In this document: positions 25,817 to 34,771 of the stretch, one piece after another | Numbering within the stretch: position 1 is the first letter of the stretch | Layout of the letters: each line of letters opens with the position of its first letter | From: Mesorhizobium sp. | GTDB taxonomy: Bacteria > Pseudomonadota > Alphaproteobacteria > Rhizobiales > Rhizobiaceae | Reading direction: 5' to 3' | Length of the DNA stretch: 64,000 bases | Assembly (NCBI GenBank): GCA_004017535.1 | Contig: SAJS01000005.1 | Location: 1-64,000 of the forward strand | Translations under genes and position numbers: made by a program | Notes under the pieces: generated by a model | What the model was told of the DNA's origin: nothing | What the model saw: only the letters and a program-made list of their open reading frames with translations | Database searches by the model: none

Positions 25817-26740
25817 TCAGCCTGGCGTTGCTAGCAGCGCCGGAGACCTGACTGCGCGCACGCATTCCTCGACCAGCCATTCCCGGAACGCGGCAACGAT
25901 ATCGCGTCTTGCGCTGCGTTCGGGGATCGTGAGGCAATAGGGCTGGCGCAGTTCCAGGGATTGTCCGGCGGCCCGCACCAGTCTGCCATCCTCCAGCGCT
26001 TGCGCGCAATAGATGCCTTGCGCCAGCGCCACGCCCAGGCCTGAAATGGCGAGATCGAGCGCTGCACGCGAGGAGTTGGCCGAAAGGCCGCGCTGCGCCG
26101 CGCGGCCCGGTTCGCCTCCCGCCGCGTCGAACCAGTTGCGCCAGGATGGAAAGGACGCTCCGGTCGGTCCCCAATCGGTGTGGATCAGCGGCAGGCCCGC
26201 AAAGCCGGCGGATACGGTCGCTCGGGCCAGCGTCGGCGCGCAGACAGGATAGACGGCGTCCCTGACGATCTCCTCGGTCGGATGCTCCCGATAGTGCGGG
26301 CCGTAGGAGAGGCGGATGTCGATCAATTCATGATCGAAGGGCACCGAATCGTCGTCGCCCCTGAGCGATATATCGGCGGCACCATGGGATGCGACGAAGC
26401 CGGCGAGCCGTTCCGAAAGCCAGCCCATCGCCATGGAAGGCGGCACCGAGATGACGAGCCTCGGCCGGAACGTGCCGCCGCCGACATCGCGCGCGACGCT
26501 GCCGATCTCCCGGAAGGCCATGCTGAGCCTGGGCAGCATCTCCACCCCGGCCTCGGTCAGCACCGCGCGCCGGTTCACCCGGTGGAATAGCTTTCGCCCC
26601 ATCTGCTCCTCGACGGTGCGGATAAGCTGGCTGACGGCCGCGGCCGAGATCGACAGTTCTTCCGCGGCGGCGGCAAAGCTGCCTGTGCGCGCCGCCGCTT
26701 CGAAGGCCTGAAGTCCGCGCAAGGAGGGAAGGGCGACCAT
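25817..26740 (-). CDS. LysR-family regulator (GcvA-like)
   Basis: The 307-residue protein has the N-terminal winged helix-turn-helix LQAFEAAARTGSFAAAAEEL with SAAAVSQLIRTVEEQMG, then a type 2 periplasmic-binding-protein effector domain with SVPPSMAMGWLSERL. It most resembles GcvA/AmpR-like LysR proteins. It is divergent from a fatty acid desaturase gene, and a perfect palindrome at 26749-26773 begins 8 bases upstream of its own ATG. Autorepression and control of the desaturase are inferred. The ligand is unknown. Confidence 0.92.
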   Translation of the reverse strand: MVALPSLRGLQAFEAAARTGSFAAAAEELSISAAAVSQLIRTVEEQMGRKLFHRVNRRAVLTEAGVEMLPRLSMAFREIGSVARDVGGGTFRPRLVISVPPSMAMGWLSERLAGFVASHGAADISLRGDDDSVPFDHELIDIRLSYGPHYREHPTEEIVRDAVYPVCAPTLARATVSAGFAGLPLIHTDWGPTGASFPSWRNWFDAAGGEPGRAAQRGLSANSSRAALDLAISGLGVALAQGIYCAQALEDGRLVRAAGQSLELRQPYCLTIPERSARRDIVAAFREWLVEECVRAVRSPALLATPG

Positions 26741-26748
26741 GACAATCC

Positions 26749-26773
26749 AATAGATAAGTTCACCTTATCTATT
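26749..26773. promoter_or_regulatory. Perfect 10-bp inverted repeat, candidate LysR operator
   Basis: AATAGATAAG-TTCAC-CTTATCTATT lies between the divergent LysR and desaturase genes. Its core ATAAG-5-CTTAT satisfies the T-N11-A rule of LysR boxes. It lies 8 bases before the LysR start and 51 bases before the desaturase start. The binding partner is inferred from position. Confidence 0.65.
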
Positions 26774-26824
26774 TCGCCGAAGTCCTCGTTTTTCGAAAGG
26801 TTTCTTTCTGGGTATTGTGGCTGC

Positions 26825-27742
26825 ATGAACGCAATCGACCATCACGAAACCGTCGACCATCGCTCCGTAATAGCCTCGCTGACGAATGAGGAGCGCGGCC
26901 GGCTGACTGGCAAATCGAATCGGCCGGGCCTTCTCCAGTTCACGCTCCATCTCGGGGCGATCATCGTCCTTGGCGCGCTGATCGGCGCACGAGTGCCGTT
27001 CTGGCCGGTCCTGATGCTGCCGCAGGGCATCCTGATCGTCTTCCTGTTCACCCTGCTGCATGAAACCGTGCACCGGACGGCATTCGAAACGCAATGGCTG
27101 AACGATGTGGTCGCGCGCTTCTGCAGCCTGACGATCGCGCTGCCGGCCGACTGGTTCCGCTACTTCCATTTCGCCCATCACCGCTTCACTCAGGATCCGG
27201 AAAACGATCCGGAGCTGGCTTTCCCGAAGCCCGAGACAATGCGGCAATACATCGTCCACGTCTCAGGCCTGCCGGTGTGGTGGGGCCACTTCAAGACCCT
27301 CTACACCAATGCAATGGGGCGCTGCCGCGACAGCTACGTGCCGCCCAGGGGTCTGCCGAAGGTGAAGGTCGAGGCGCGGGCGATGATCGCCTTCTATGTC
27401 GTCCTGCTGGCGCTTGCGGTCTGGTTCAAGGCGTCGGTGCTGCTCACTGTCTGGATCGTGCCGGCGCTGCTCGGGCAGCCATTTCTCAGGCTCTATCTGC
27501 TGGCCGAGCACGGCCGCTGTCCCTTCGTCGCCAATATGCTGGAAAACACCCGCACGACGCTGACCAACTGGTTCGTGCGCAAGCTCGCCTGGAACATGCC
27601 TTATCATGCCGAGCACCACGCCCATCCCGGCGTGCCGTTCCACCAGCTGCCCGAATTCCACCGGCTGATCGAGCGGCACCTCAAGGTGGTCGAGCCCGGC
27701 TATGTGAGCTTCCACGAGAAATATATCGGGGCGCTGCGCTAG
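26825..27742 (+). CDS. Membrane fatty acid desaturase family protein
   Basis: The 305-residue membrane protein has the three histidine boxes of the di-iron desaturase/hydroxylase family: HETVH (about residue 79), HFAHHRF (about 116) and HAEHH (about 262). It has about four to six hydrophobic helices. The enzyme inserts a double bond or a hydroxyl group using oxygen and an electron donor. The substrate could be an acyl lipid, a carotenoid-like compound or an alkane; the sequence alone does not tell. The neighbouring LysR gene and the operator-like palindrome suggest inducible expression. Confidence 0.88.
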   Translation: MNAIDHHETVDHRSVIASLTNEERGRLTGKSNRPGLLQFTLHLGAIIVLGALIGARVPFWPVLMLPQGILIVFLFTLLHETVHRTAFETQWLNDVVARFCSLTIALPADWFRYFHFAHHRFTQDPENDPELAFPKPETMRQYIVHVSGLPVWWGHFKTLYTNAMGRCRDSYVPPRGLPKVKVEARAMIAFYVVLLALAVWFKASVLLTVWIVPALLGQPFLRLYLLAEHGRCPFVANMLENTRTTLTNWFVRKLAWNMPYHAEHHAHPGVPFHQLPEFHRLIERHLKVVEPGYVSFHEKYIGALR

Positions 27743-27772
27743 GCGACCGACGCCTAAGAGAGACGGGGCACA

Positions 27773-29914
27773 TCAACCTGACTGGCGCAGGAGCGCCTGC
27801 GAATGCAGCAGCCGGCTCATGTCGGCCGCTTTGGCCGGCACGCCGATCAGATAGCCTTGCGCCTCGCCGCAGTCCGCCTTGCGCAGCATGTCGAGCTGCG
27901 CTTCGGTCTCGACGCCCTCGGCGGTGACGGTTATGCCGAGCTCGGCGCCGAGACCGATCACGGTGCGCACGATCGCCGCCGTATCGCGCCTGTCGAGGTC
28001 GCGGATGAAGGAGCGGTCGATCTTGATCTTGTCGACGGGGAAGCGCCTGAGATAGCCGAGCGAGGAATAGCCGGTGCCGAAATCGTCGAGCGCGATGCGC
28101 ACGCCGAGACCGCGCAACTGGCTGAGCGTCCTCAGCACCGCGTCGCTTTCGTCCATCATCACCGTTTCGGTGATTTCGAGCTCCAGCCGGTTGGCCGGCA
28201 GGCCCGAAAAGGCGAGCGCCGAGATCACGCTGCGGGCGAAGCCGCCGCTCTTGATCTGCGCGGCCGAGACGTTGACGGCCATGCGCATCTCAGGCGGCCA
28301 ATGGGCGCCCACGCTGCAAGCCTTGCGAAGCGCCCAGTCGCCGAGCTGCACGATCAGTCCGGTCTCCTCGGCGGCGGCGATGAAGTTTTCCGGCGACACC
28401 AGGCCGCGCGATGGCGAGCGCCAGCGCATCAGGGCTTCCGCGCCGACAATTTCGCCGGAGCCGATGTTGAGGATCGGTTGGAAATCGAGCTCGAACTCGC
28501 GCTTGGAAACGGCTGCTTCCAGATCCGCTTCAAGCGCGCGGCGCTCGCGCATCAGCGCATCCATGCCCGCCTCGAAGAAGCGATAGACGTTTCGACCTTC
28601 GCTTTTGCCCTGGTAGAGCGCCATGTCGGCATTGGTGAGCAGCGTGTCGGCATCATGTCCGTCACCGGGATAGAGCGCGATGCCCAGGCTCACGCCTACA
28701 TGCATTTCGCGGCCCTTGTCGCGATAGGGCTTGCCGACGATCTCGACGATGCGCTTGGCGAGCTTCTCGCCGTCGGCGGCGCTCTTGATACCGGACTGGA
28801 TGATGGCGAACTCGTCGCCGCCGAAGCGGGCCACCACGTCCTTGCTGCCGCGCACGGCGTGCTGCAGCCGCTTGGCGACGCATTTCAGCAGCCAGTCTCC
28901 GGCCGGGTGGCCGAATGTGTCGTTGACGGCCTTGAAGCGATCGAGATCGAGCGAGAGGATCGCCAGCGGCTTGGCCTTGGCCTCGCCAAGCGCCTGGTCC
29001 AGCTTCTCGCGAAACATCGAGCGGTTGGGCAGGTTGGTCAGCGTGTCGTGATGCGCAAGATGCGTCATGCGCTCCTCGACACGGCGTCGTTCAGTCACGT
29101 CCTCAAACGTGGCAACCCAGCCGCCGCCGGCGAGCGGCCGCCGCAGGACGAAGAGCGTTCGGCCGTCGACCAGTTCTCGATAGCTCGAGCGCGGCTGGCC
29201 CGCTTCCAGGGCCGCCTTCGCCTTTTCCACCTCGATGTCGACTTCAACGGGCACGAAGATGCCGAGAGCCACGAGTTTCTCAAGCATCTGACGGTGCGTC
29301 ATGCCGAGCGTGAAATCGGCAGCCTTTGCGTTGCAAAGGTCCAGGAAGCGCTGGTTGCGGACGATCAGGCAGCCCTCGGCGCTGAACATCAGCAGGCCTT
29401 GCGACATGTTGGCCAAAGCGGCGTCGAAGCGGCGGTGCTGCTCCTTCAGCTCCGCCTCGGCGCGCCGCTGCTCGGTCACGTCCTCATAGATCGAAACCCA
29501 GCCGCCGACGGCGATGGGCCGATGCGAAATAACGATGATGCGCCCGTCGGACAGGACTTCCTCATAGGTCGAAGGCCTGGCGCCGTCGATATAGGGCTTG
29601 CGGATAGCATGGAGTTCTTCGGCGCTTTGCGAGGCGACGCCGACATCGACACTGTGCTGCAGAATGTCGAAGAATCGGATGCCAGGCTTCACCACCTTGG
29701 CGTCGAGGCGGAAGAGATCGATATAGTTTCTGTTGCAGATGATCATCCGCTCATCGGCGTCGAACATGCACAGCCCATGCGACATGTTCTCGACCGCCGC
29801 CGCGAAGCGCTCGTTCTGGGCCCGTAATTCTTCCGCAATCCGCCGTGCCGGACCGATAGCGGCCGTTCTTCGCTTGCCGGCGGTGTAAGTCGTCTTGACA
29901 TGAACCCCAGGCAT
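27773..29914 (-). CDS. PAS-PAS-GGDEF-EAL cyclic di-GMP signalling protein
   Basis: The roughly 713-residue cytoplasmic protein has two PAS domains of the PAS_7 type (about 30-150 and 160-280), each marked by ENMSHGLCMFDA or ANMSQGLLMFSA. A GGDEF domain (about 285-450) has an intact RFGGDEF, and an EAL domain (about 455-705) has AEALMRW, DDFGTGYSSLGYL and AEGVET. Both active-site sets look complete. The inhibitory I-site RxxD before GGDEF is not in register (the spacing is RGSKD), so product inhibition may be absent. There is no membrane segment. It could make or degrade c-di-GMP in response to a ligand or redox signal. Confidence 0.92.
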   Translation of the reverse strand: MPGVHVKTTYTAGKRRTAAIGPARRIAEELRAQNERFAAAVENMSHGLCMFDADERMIICNRNYIDLFRLDAKVVKPGIRFFDILQHSVDVGVASQSAEELHAIRKPYIDGARPSTYEEVLSDGRIIVISHRPIAVGGWVSIYEDVTEQRRAEAELKEQHRRFDAALANMSQGLLMFSAEGCLIVRNQRFLDLCNAKAADFTLGMTHRQMLEKLVALGIFVPVEVDIEVEKAKAALEAGQPRSSYRELVDGRTLFVLRRPLAGGGWVATFEDVTERRRVEERMTHLAHHDTLTNLPNRSMFREKLDQALGEAKAKPLAILSLDLDRFKAVNDTFGHPAGDWLLKCVAKRLQHAVRGSKDVVARFGGDEFAIIQSGIKSAADGEKLAKRIVEIVGKPYRDKGREMHVGVSLGIALYPGDGHDADTLLTNADMALYQGKSEGRNVYRFFEAGMDALMRERRALEADLEAAVSKREFELDFQPILNIGSGEIVGAEALMRWRSPSRGLVSPENFIAAAEETGLIVQLGDWALRKACSVGAHWPPEMRMAVNVSAAQIKSGGFARSVISALAFSGLPANRLELEITETVMMDESDAVLRTLSQLRGLGVRIALDDFGTGYSSLGYLRRFPVDKIKIDRSFIRDLDRRDTAAIVRTVIGLGAELGITVTAEGVETEAQLDMLRKADCGEAQGYLIGVPAKAADMSRLLHSQALLRQSG

Positions 29915-29979
29915 GAGCACGCCTTCGGACCGTGACCGAACGCTATACTCTCCTGGTAGCCGGTTAATTTAGCGTTCTT

Positions 29980-30618
29980 TTAAATGGCCGAATTGGCGAC
30001 GAACGAAGACTGGCGCTTGGCTTCCAGTACCTTGAAACGCTTGAGGAAAGCCGTTTGCGCCCAGGTCACGGATTTTGGCGTGAAGTCGAAGCGGTCGGCG
30101 GAGAAGCCGCGCGGCCGGCCAAAATACTCGGTCGCCTCCGCCGTCGAGAAGCCGGCCAGCAGCGTCGCCTCGAAATAGGCGGCGATCTGGTCGGCGCGCT
30201 TGATATCCTTGCGCAAGGAGGCGGCGAGCTCCGCCGGCAGCGAGAAACGCAGATGGATGGCGCGCTGCAGGCGCAGCTCGCAATCCTTGTAGGAGCCGCC
30301 CATTACCGATTTGAACGGCGAGATCATGTCGCCGATGACATATTCCGGCGCATCGTGCAGCAGCGCGGCGAGCCGCGCCTCCGCCGTGGCCTGCGGTGCC
30401 AGCTCGCCATAGAGCGCCTCGACCAGCAGCGAATGCTGCGCGACGGAAAAGGCGTGATCGCCGCTGGTCTGGCCGTTCCAGCGGGCGACGCGGGCGAGCC
30501 CATGCGCGATGTCGGCGATCTCGATGTCGAGCGGCGAGGGGTCGAGCAGGTCGAGCCGCCGGCCGGACAGCATGCGTTGCCAGGCGCGCGGCGGCGCGCC
30601 GGCCCGGTCGGCCGCCAT
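29980..30618 (-). CDS. HD-domain phosphohydrolase (YfbR-like)
   Basis: The 212-residue protein has an HD-type metal site: HAFSVAQHSLLVEAL, then AALLHDAPEYVIGD, with a later Asp in RADQIAAYFEA. This order resembles YfbR-type 5'-deoxynucleotidases, which act on nucleoside monophosphates, but the substrate is not proven. Its ATG shares one base with the stop of the YgfZ-like gene (TGATG), so the two are translationally coupled. Confidence 0.87.
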   Translation of the reverse strand: MAADRAGAPPRAWQRMLSGRRLDLLDPSPLDIEIADIAHGLARVARWNGQTSGDHAFSVAQHSLLVEALYGELAPQATAEARLAALLHDAPEYVIGDMISPFKSVMGGSYKDCELRLQRAIHLRFSLPAELAASLRKDIKRADQIAAYFEATLLAGFSTAEATEYFGRPRGFSADRFDFTPKSVTWAQTAFLKRFKVLEAKRQSSFVANSAI

Positions 30619-31481
30619 CAGGGCTCCTCCGTGCTGGCCGCGCCTTCAGGGAAGCTGAACTTCGCCCAGGCGGGGATAGCGAGCGTAACCGGAACCTCGC
30701 TCGCCAGGATCGCCTCGCCGGCATCGACCGCCGCCTTCACCCGGTCGATGCGGGCAATGGCAAGTCCGGTGCCGCCACTAACCGAGCCGAGCGCGCCCAC
30801 CGGCCGGCCGGCGACGGTGAGCTCGGTTCCCGAAGCGGGCAGGGGGCCGTCAGCCGATGCGATCAGAACCCGGCGCCGCGCGGTGCCGCGATGCTGCATG
30901 CGCGAGACCACTTCCTGGCCGATATAGCAGCCCTTCTTGAAGCCGACGCCGCCGGCTTCGTCGAGCAGCACGTCATGCGGGAAGGCGTCGCCAAGCTGGT
31001 AGTCGCTCCCGCTTTCGGCGACGCCGTTGGCGATGCGGAGGGCTTTCCAGCCATCAGGATCGCCACCGTCCTTTGCCCCGCCGCCATAAGTACGCCTCAC
31101 CGCCACATCGCGAAAACGCGTGTCGGCAAGCACCGTTGAATCGGAGGATGAGGCGGTTGAATCATCGCCCCACGCGACCGTGACAACCACCTGATCCTGT
31201 TTGGCAATCTCGGCCTTTGCCCTTAGCCGATAAAGCATCAGCCGGCGCACGAAGTCGTCGGCGATGTCGGCCCGGCAGTCGAGCCGAAAACCGTTGTCGC
31301 CGGCGCGCGAGATCAGGAAATCGAACAGGATCTTGCCCTGCGGCGAAAGCAGCGCGCCGGGTTTGGCCTCGCCGTGCGGGAGCGTATCGAGATCGGTGGT
31401 GAGGATGTTCTGCAGGAAATGCTCGGCGTCGGGGCCTGATACGGAAATGAGCGCGCGGTCGTTGAGCTGGGTAAAGGGCAT
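30618..31481 (-). CDS. ygfZ: YgfZ/GcvT-like folate-binding protein
   Basis: The 287-residue protein belongs to the tetrahydrofolate-binding YgfZ family, which supports maturation or repair of iron-sulfur enzymes. It begins MPFTQLNDRALISVSGPDAE and carries the signature GCYIGQEVVSRMQHRG with the conserved Cys. I chose the ATG at 31481, which gives the normal N-terminus; the open frame continues upstream but overlaps dihydroorotase on the other strand. It is divergent from the dihydroorotase gene with 84 bases between them. Confidence 0.92.
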   Translation of the reverse strand: MPFTQLNDRALISVSGPDAEHFLQNILTTDLDTLPHGEAKPGALLSPQGKILFDFLISRAGDNGFRLDCRADIADDFVRRLMLYRLRAKAEIAKQDQVVVTVAWGDDSTASSSDSTVLADTRFRDVAVRRTYGGGAKDGGDPDGWKALRIANGVAESGSDYQLGDAFPHDVLLDEAGGVGFKKGCYIGQEVVSRMQHRGTARRRVLIASADGPLPASGTELTVAGRPVGALGSVSGGTGLAIARIDRVKAAVDAGEAILASEVPVTLAIPAWAKFSFPEGAASTEEP

Positions 31482-31565
31482 GAGGGAAAGTCGGCCTGAT
31501 CTTGCAAAACGTTCGGCCATTACGTAAGCCGGCCACACTCCCCCCGCAAGAGATTGGACCTGCCC

Positions 31566-32897
31566 ATGGCAACCACCTTCGACCTCATCCTGACAGGCGG
31601 CACGGTAGTGAACCATGACGGCGAGGGCCGGCGCGACATCGGCGTAAAGAACGGACGCATCGCGCGGATCGGCGATCTCGGCCGGGCCTCGGCCGGCGAG
31701 ACCATCGACTGCACCGGCCTTCACATCCTGCCGGGCGTCGTCGACAGCCAGGTCCATTTCCGCGAGCCCGGCCTGGAGCACAAGGAGGATCTGGAGACCG
31801 GCTCCCGCGCGGCGGTGCTGGGCGGCGTCACCGCCGTCTTCGAAATGCCCAACACCAATCCTTTGACCACCAGCGAGGCGGCGCTGGCCGACAAGGTGCG
31901 GCGCGCCACCGGCCGCATGCATTGCGATTTCGCCTTCTGGGTCGGCGGCACGCGCGACAATGCTCGCGATGTCGGCGAACTGGAACGGTTGCCGGGAGCG
32001 GCCGGCATAAAGGTGTTTATGGGCTCGTCGACCGGCGACCTTCTGGTCGAGGACGACGAAGGCGTCGCCTCGATCCTGCGCAACACCCGCCGCCGCTCGG
32101 CTTTCCATTCGGAAGACGAATTCCGCCTGCGCGAGCGGCTCGGCGAGCGCGTCGAGGGCGATCCGTCGTTCCATCCCATCTGGCGCGACGAGATCGCAGC
32201 GCTGCGCTGCACCGAGCGCCTGGTGCGCATCGCCAGGCAGACGCGCGCGCGCATCCATGTGCTGCACATCTCGACTGCGGAAGAAATCGTCTTCCTCGAG
32301 CAGCACAAGGATGTCGCGACCTGCGAAGCGACGCCGCATCATCTGACGCTGACGGCGGACGACTATGCCAGGCTTGGCACTCTGATCCAGATGAACCCGC
32401 CGGTGCGCGCGGCTCGCCACCGCGACGGCGTCTGGCATGGCATTCATCAAGGCATCGTCGATGTTCTTGGCTCCGACCATGCGCCGCACACGCTGGCCGA
32501 GAAGGCGAAGCCCTATCCGGCCTCGCCGTCGGGCATGACCGGCGTGCAGACCCTGGTGCCGGTCATGCTCGACCACGTCAATGCCGGCCGGCTCACGCTG
32601 CAGCGCTTCGTCGATCTTTCCAGCCACGGCCCGCAGCGCATCTTCGGCATGGCCAGGAAGGGCCGCATCGCCGCCGGCTACGATGCCGATTTCACGGTCG
32701 TCGACATGAAGCGGCGCGAGACCATCACCAACGCCCAGGCCGGCTCCAAGGCCGGCTGGACACCCTATGACGGCAGGGAGGTCACCGGCTGGCCGGTGGG
32801 CACCATCCTGCGCGGCAATCGCGTGATGTGGGAAGGTGAGATCGCGACAACCGGTCAGGGCAGGGCGGTGGAGTTCTCCGAGGCGCTGCCGGCCTAG
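31566..32897 (+). CDS. pyrC: Dihydroorotase (class I type)
   Basis: Dihydroorotase closes carbamoyl aspartate to dihydroorotate in pyrimidine synthesis. The 443-residue protein has the metal-binding motif VDSQVHFREPG, the lysine to be carboxylated in AGIKVFMGSS, HVLHISTAEE and GSDHAPHTL with the catalytic Asp, all of which are needed for activity. EMPNTNPLT binds the substrate side. The ATG at 31566 is preferred over an upstream in-frame start at 31554. It is not linked to pyrE. Related cyclic amidohydrolases such as allantoinase are the main alternatives. Confidence 0.92.
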   Translation: MATTFDLILTGGTVVNHDGEGRRDIGVKNGRIARIGDLGRASAGETIDCTGLHILPGVVDSQVHFREPGLEHKEDLETGSRAAVLGGVTAVFEMPNTNPLTTSEAALADKVRRATGRMHCDFAFWVGGTRDNARDVGELERLPGAAGIKVFMGSSTGDLLVEDDEGVASILRNTRRRSAFHSEDEFRLRERLGERVEGDPSFHPIWRDEIAALRCTERLVRIARQTRARIHVLHISTAEEIVFLEQHKDVATCEATPHHLTLTADDYARLGTLIQMNPPVRAARHRDGVWHGIHQGIVDVLGSDHAPHTLAEKAKPYPASPSGMTGVQTLVPVMLDHVNAGRLTLQRFVDLSSHGPQRIFGMARKGRIAAGYDADFTVVDMKRRETITNAQAGSKAGWTPYDGREVTGWPVGTILRGNRVMWEGEIATTGQGRAVEFSEALPA

Positions 32898-32948
32898 CCC
32901 TGCCAAGAATTGGATTTGTTAAGCGCTCTGTATTATCTTGTAGGCGCT

Positions 32949-33173
32949 GTGACCGAGAACATCGCGCCGATCATTCCTGCAGAGTTTCCGGAGCTTCAAG
33001 CGCTCGCCTGGAACCGCGATGTCGCACGCCCCATCCCCGCCAAGGAAGCCTTTGCGCTTTACGAGCGCAACTGGCGCTTTGTCGATCAAAAGCGCCTTAC
33101 GGCACGTGAGAAGCTGCTTATCATGAAGTTGGCTGACGAATTCGGCCACGGCATCCTTCTGACCACATCGTGA
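32949..33173 (+). CDS. Small unrecognised protein, possible antitoxin of the AbiEii-like gene
   Basis: A 74-residue acidic-to-neutral protein from a GTG (32949): it includes FPELQALAWNRDVARPIP and EAFALYERNWRFVD, and ends in a helical EKLLIMKLADEFGHG. I do not recognise a family. No helix-turn-helix is evident, unlike the classical AbiEi antitoxin. It lies 25 bases upstream of the nucleotidyltransferase gene on the same strand, so a partner role is inferred only from position. A TTG at 32910 would add 13 hydrophobic residues. Confidence 0.65.
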   Translation: MTENIAPIIPAEFPELQALAWNRDVARPIPAKEAFALYERNWRFVDQKRLTAREKLLIMKLADEFGHGILLTTS

Positions 33174-33198
33174 TAATCCATCTTCCTGTCCTCGACGC

Positions 33199-33954
33199 GT
33201 GCAACCACTGCGCCAGATGGGAACATTGCGGGTAGAGATCATGAAGGCGTTCGGAAAACCGGAACACAGGATTATCGCCGAAGCCCTCGGACTGATGGAT
33301 CGCGACTTTCTGACAGCGAACCAATGCTGGTTTGGCGGAGGCACGGCCATCGTCATGAAACTTGGCGAGTATCGCCGGTCACTGGATCTGGATTTCCTTT
33401 GCGCCGACGCCAGCGGCTACCGCGAGCTGCGGACAAGAGCATCGGAACTCGGCGTTCGAGCCTTTTTTCCCGAGCCCGTCGAAGCTGTACGGGACTTCCA
33501 GGTCGACCAATACGGCCTAAGGACAGTGGTGCGCCTGAGGGAACAAACTATCCGGTTCGAAGTCGTCCGGGAGGGCCGCATCGATTTGCGTGGTCATTTT
33601 GACGACGATCTTGGGATACCAGCCCTTGTTCCTGCAGATATGTTCGCGGAGAAGCTGTTGGCGAATGCCGATCGATCCCAGGATCGTGCTGTCGCATACC
33701 GAGATGCCTTCGATCTTGGGATGCTGGTTAGAGCGTATCGGCAAATCCCAACCGAAGCCCTCGACAAGGCGCAAGCCGCCTACGGCCCCGACATCCATCG
33801 CAAAGTCATTTGGGTCGTAGACAAGCTCCGAGACAAAGACGAGCTACGCGATGCGGCCAACATTCTGCAAATGGATGTGGCTGCCGGAACCGACGCCATT
33901 TCGGCTTTGCGAGCGGAGGCAACCCGGCTCTGGCCACAGGTCGGGAAGGGATGA
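33199..33954 (+). CDS. AbiEii/AbiGii-family nucleotidyltransferase (toxin-like)
   Basis: The protein is up to 251 residues long and has the DNA polymerase beta-like fold of AbiEii toxins. The motif GGTAIVMKLGEYRRSLDLDF holds the GG and the D-x-D metal pair, IRFEVVREGRID the third acidic region, and DMFAEKLLANADR plus YRDAFDLGML the lysine and aspartate of the later motifs. AbiEii enzymes add nucleotides to tRNA or other targets and cause abortive infection or growth arrest. The start is unclear: GTG 33199, ATG 33217 or ATG 33241, the last with the best upstream purine stretch. The small gene before it may be the antitoxin. Confidence 0.86.
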   Translation: MQPLRQMGTLRVEIMKAFGKPEHRIIAEALGLMDRDFLTANQCWFGGGTAIVMKLGEYRRSLDLDFLCADASGYRELRTRASELGVRAFFPEPVEAVRDFQVDQYGLRTVVRLREQTIRFEVVREGRIDLRGHFDDDLGIPALVPADMFAEKLLANADRSQDRAVAYRDAFDLGMLVRAYRQIPTEALDKAQAAYGPDIHRKVIWVVDKLRDKDELRDAANILQMDVAAGTDAISALRAEATRLWPQVGKG

Positions 33955-33964
33955 GTTATCTGCC

Positions 33965-34771
33965 TTAATCCCCGGCCACAAAGAACAGCCACTGCCCGGT
34001 CGGCGTGATGCCGACGCGGTAGAAGATATAGGCGCCGAACTGCTTCATGTCGTCATAGTCGCTGGCCGTGACCAGCTTGAACAATTCGACGCGCTGCCTG
34101 GCATCGAGCTTGTCGAGCGGCAGCGCGAAGAAATACGGCCAGACATAGAGTTCCTGCGGCGTGCCGGTGTCGACATGCACATAGCCGGCCGAAAGCACCT
34201 CTTCCAGGATGGCGAGGATCTCCTGGCCGTCGCCGTCGCCCGAGAGGCCCTTGAGGAAGGTGATCGGGTCGCCGTCGATATCGCCCAGCGACAATTGGGT
34301 CATGGAATCGCCCTTGCCGATCAGCGGCCGCAGCTTCTCGATGTCGCCGGTACGGCAGGCCTCGATGATCAGCCCATGCATGCGCTTGACCGGTTCGGGA
34401 AGCGTGTTGAGGTCGTAGACGACCGCCGGCGGCGGCGCGTCCGGATCGGCGCGCGGGCTGGTGATGCCGCCATTGGCGGGCGGCGTTTCCGGCTCCGACT
34501 TGTCGGTGTCGTCTGCCGGCTGGTCGCTGTCCGCAGGCTTGGAGCCGGGCGCTTCCGGCATCGGCACGGTCGCGCCGGGCGCGGCGCTGTCGCCGCTGGC
34601 GGGCGGGGTCACCGGGGAAGGCAGGTCCTCGCGCTGGATCTCGCTCAGTGCGTAGGAAGGCGTGCTGGCGAGGCACAAAGGCAGCGCGAGGCAGGACGCG
34701 GCGATCAGGATGTTGAGCGTCAGCCCGCGCGGCCGGCCTGACATCGAAAATCTCACCGCTTGCCTCTCCAT
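33965..34771 (-). CDS. Secreted or lipoprotein-like conserved hypothetical protein
   Basis: The 268-residue protein from the ATG at 34771 has a positively charged start, a hydrophobic segment LNILIAASCLALPLC and then a likely signal cleavage near ASTPSYA. A low-complexity linker rich in Pro, Ser, Asp and Gly follows (about 50-115), then a globular C-terminal domain of about 150 residues with VKRMHGLIIEACRTGDIEKL and ELYVWPYFFALPLDKLD. The function is unknown. The C-terminal domain looks conserved in type and probably lies in the periplasm. The gene is convergent with the AbiEii-like gene. Confidence 0.8.
   Translation of the reverse strand: MERQAVRFSMSGRPRGLTLNILIAASCLALPLCLASTPSYALSEIQREDLPSPVTPPASGDSAAPGATVPMPEAPGSKPADSDQPADDTDKSEPETPPANGGITSPRADPDAPPPAVVYDLNTLPEPVKRMHGLIIEACRTGDIEKLRPLIGKGDSMTQLSLGDIDGDPITFLKGLSGDGDGQEILAILEEVLSAGYVHVDTGTPQELYVWPYFFALPLDKLDARQRVELFKLVTASDYDDMKQFGAYIFYRVGITPTGQWLFFVAGD

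Noticed and set aside
27803-29827. Long plus-strand open frame opposite the PAS-GGDEF-EAL gene
   Set aside because: The minus strand carries intact GGDEF and EAL motifs; this frame has no domain.
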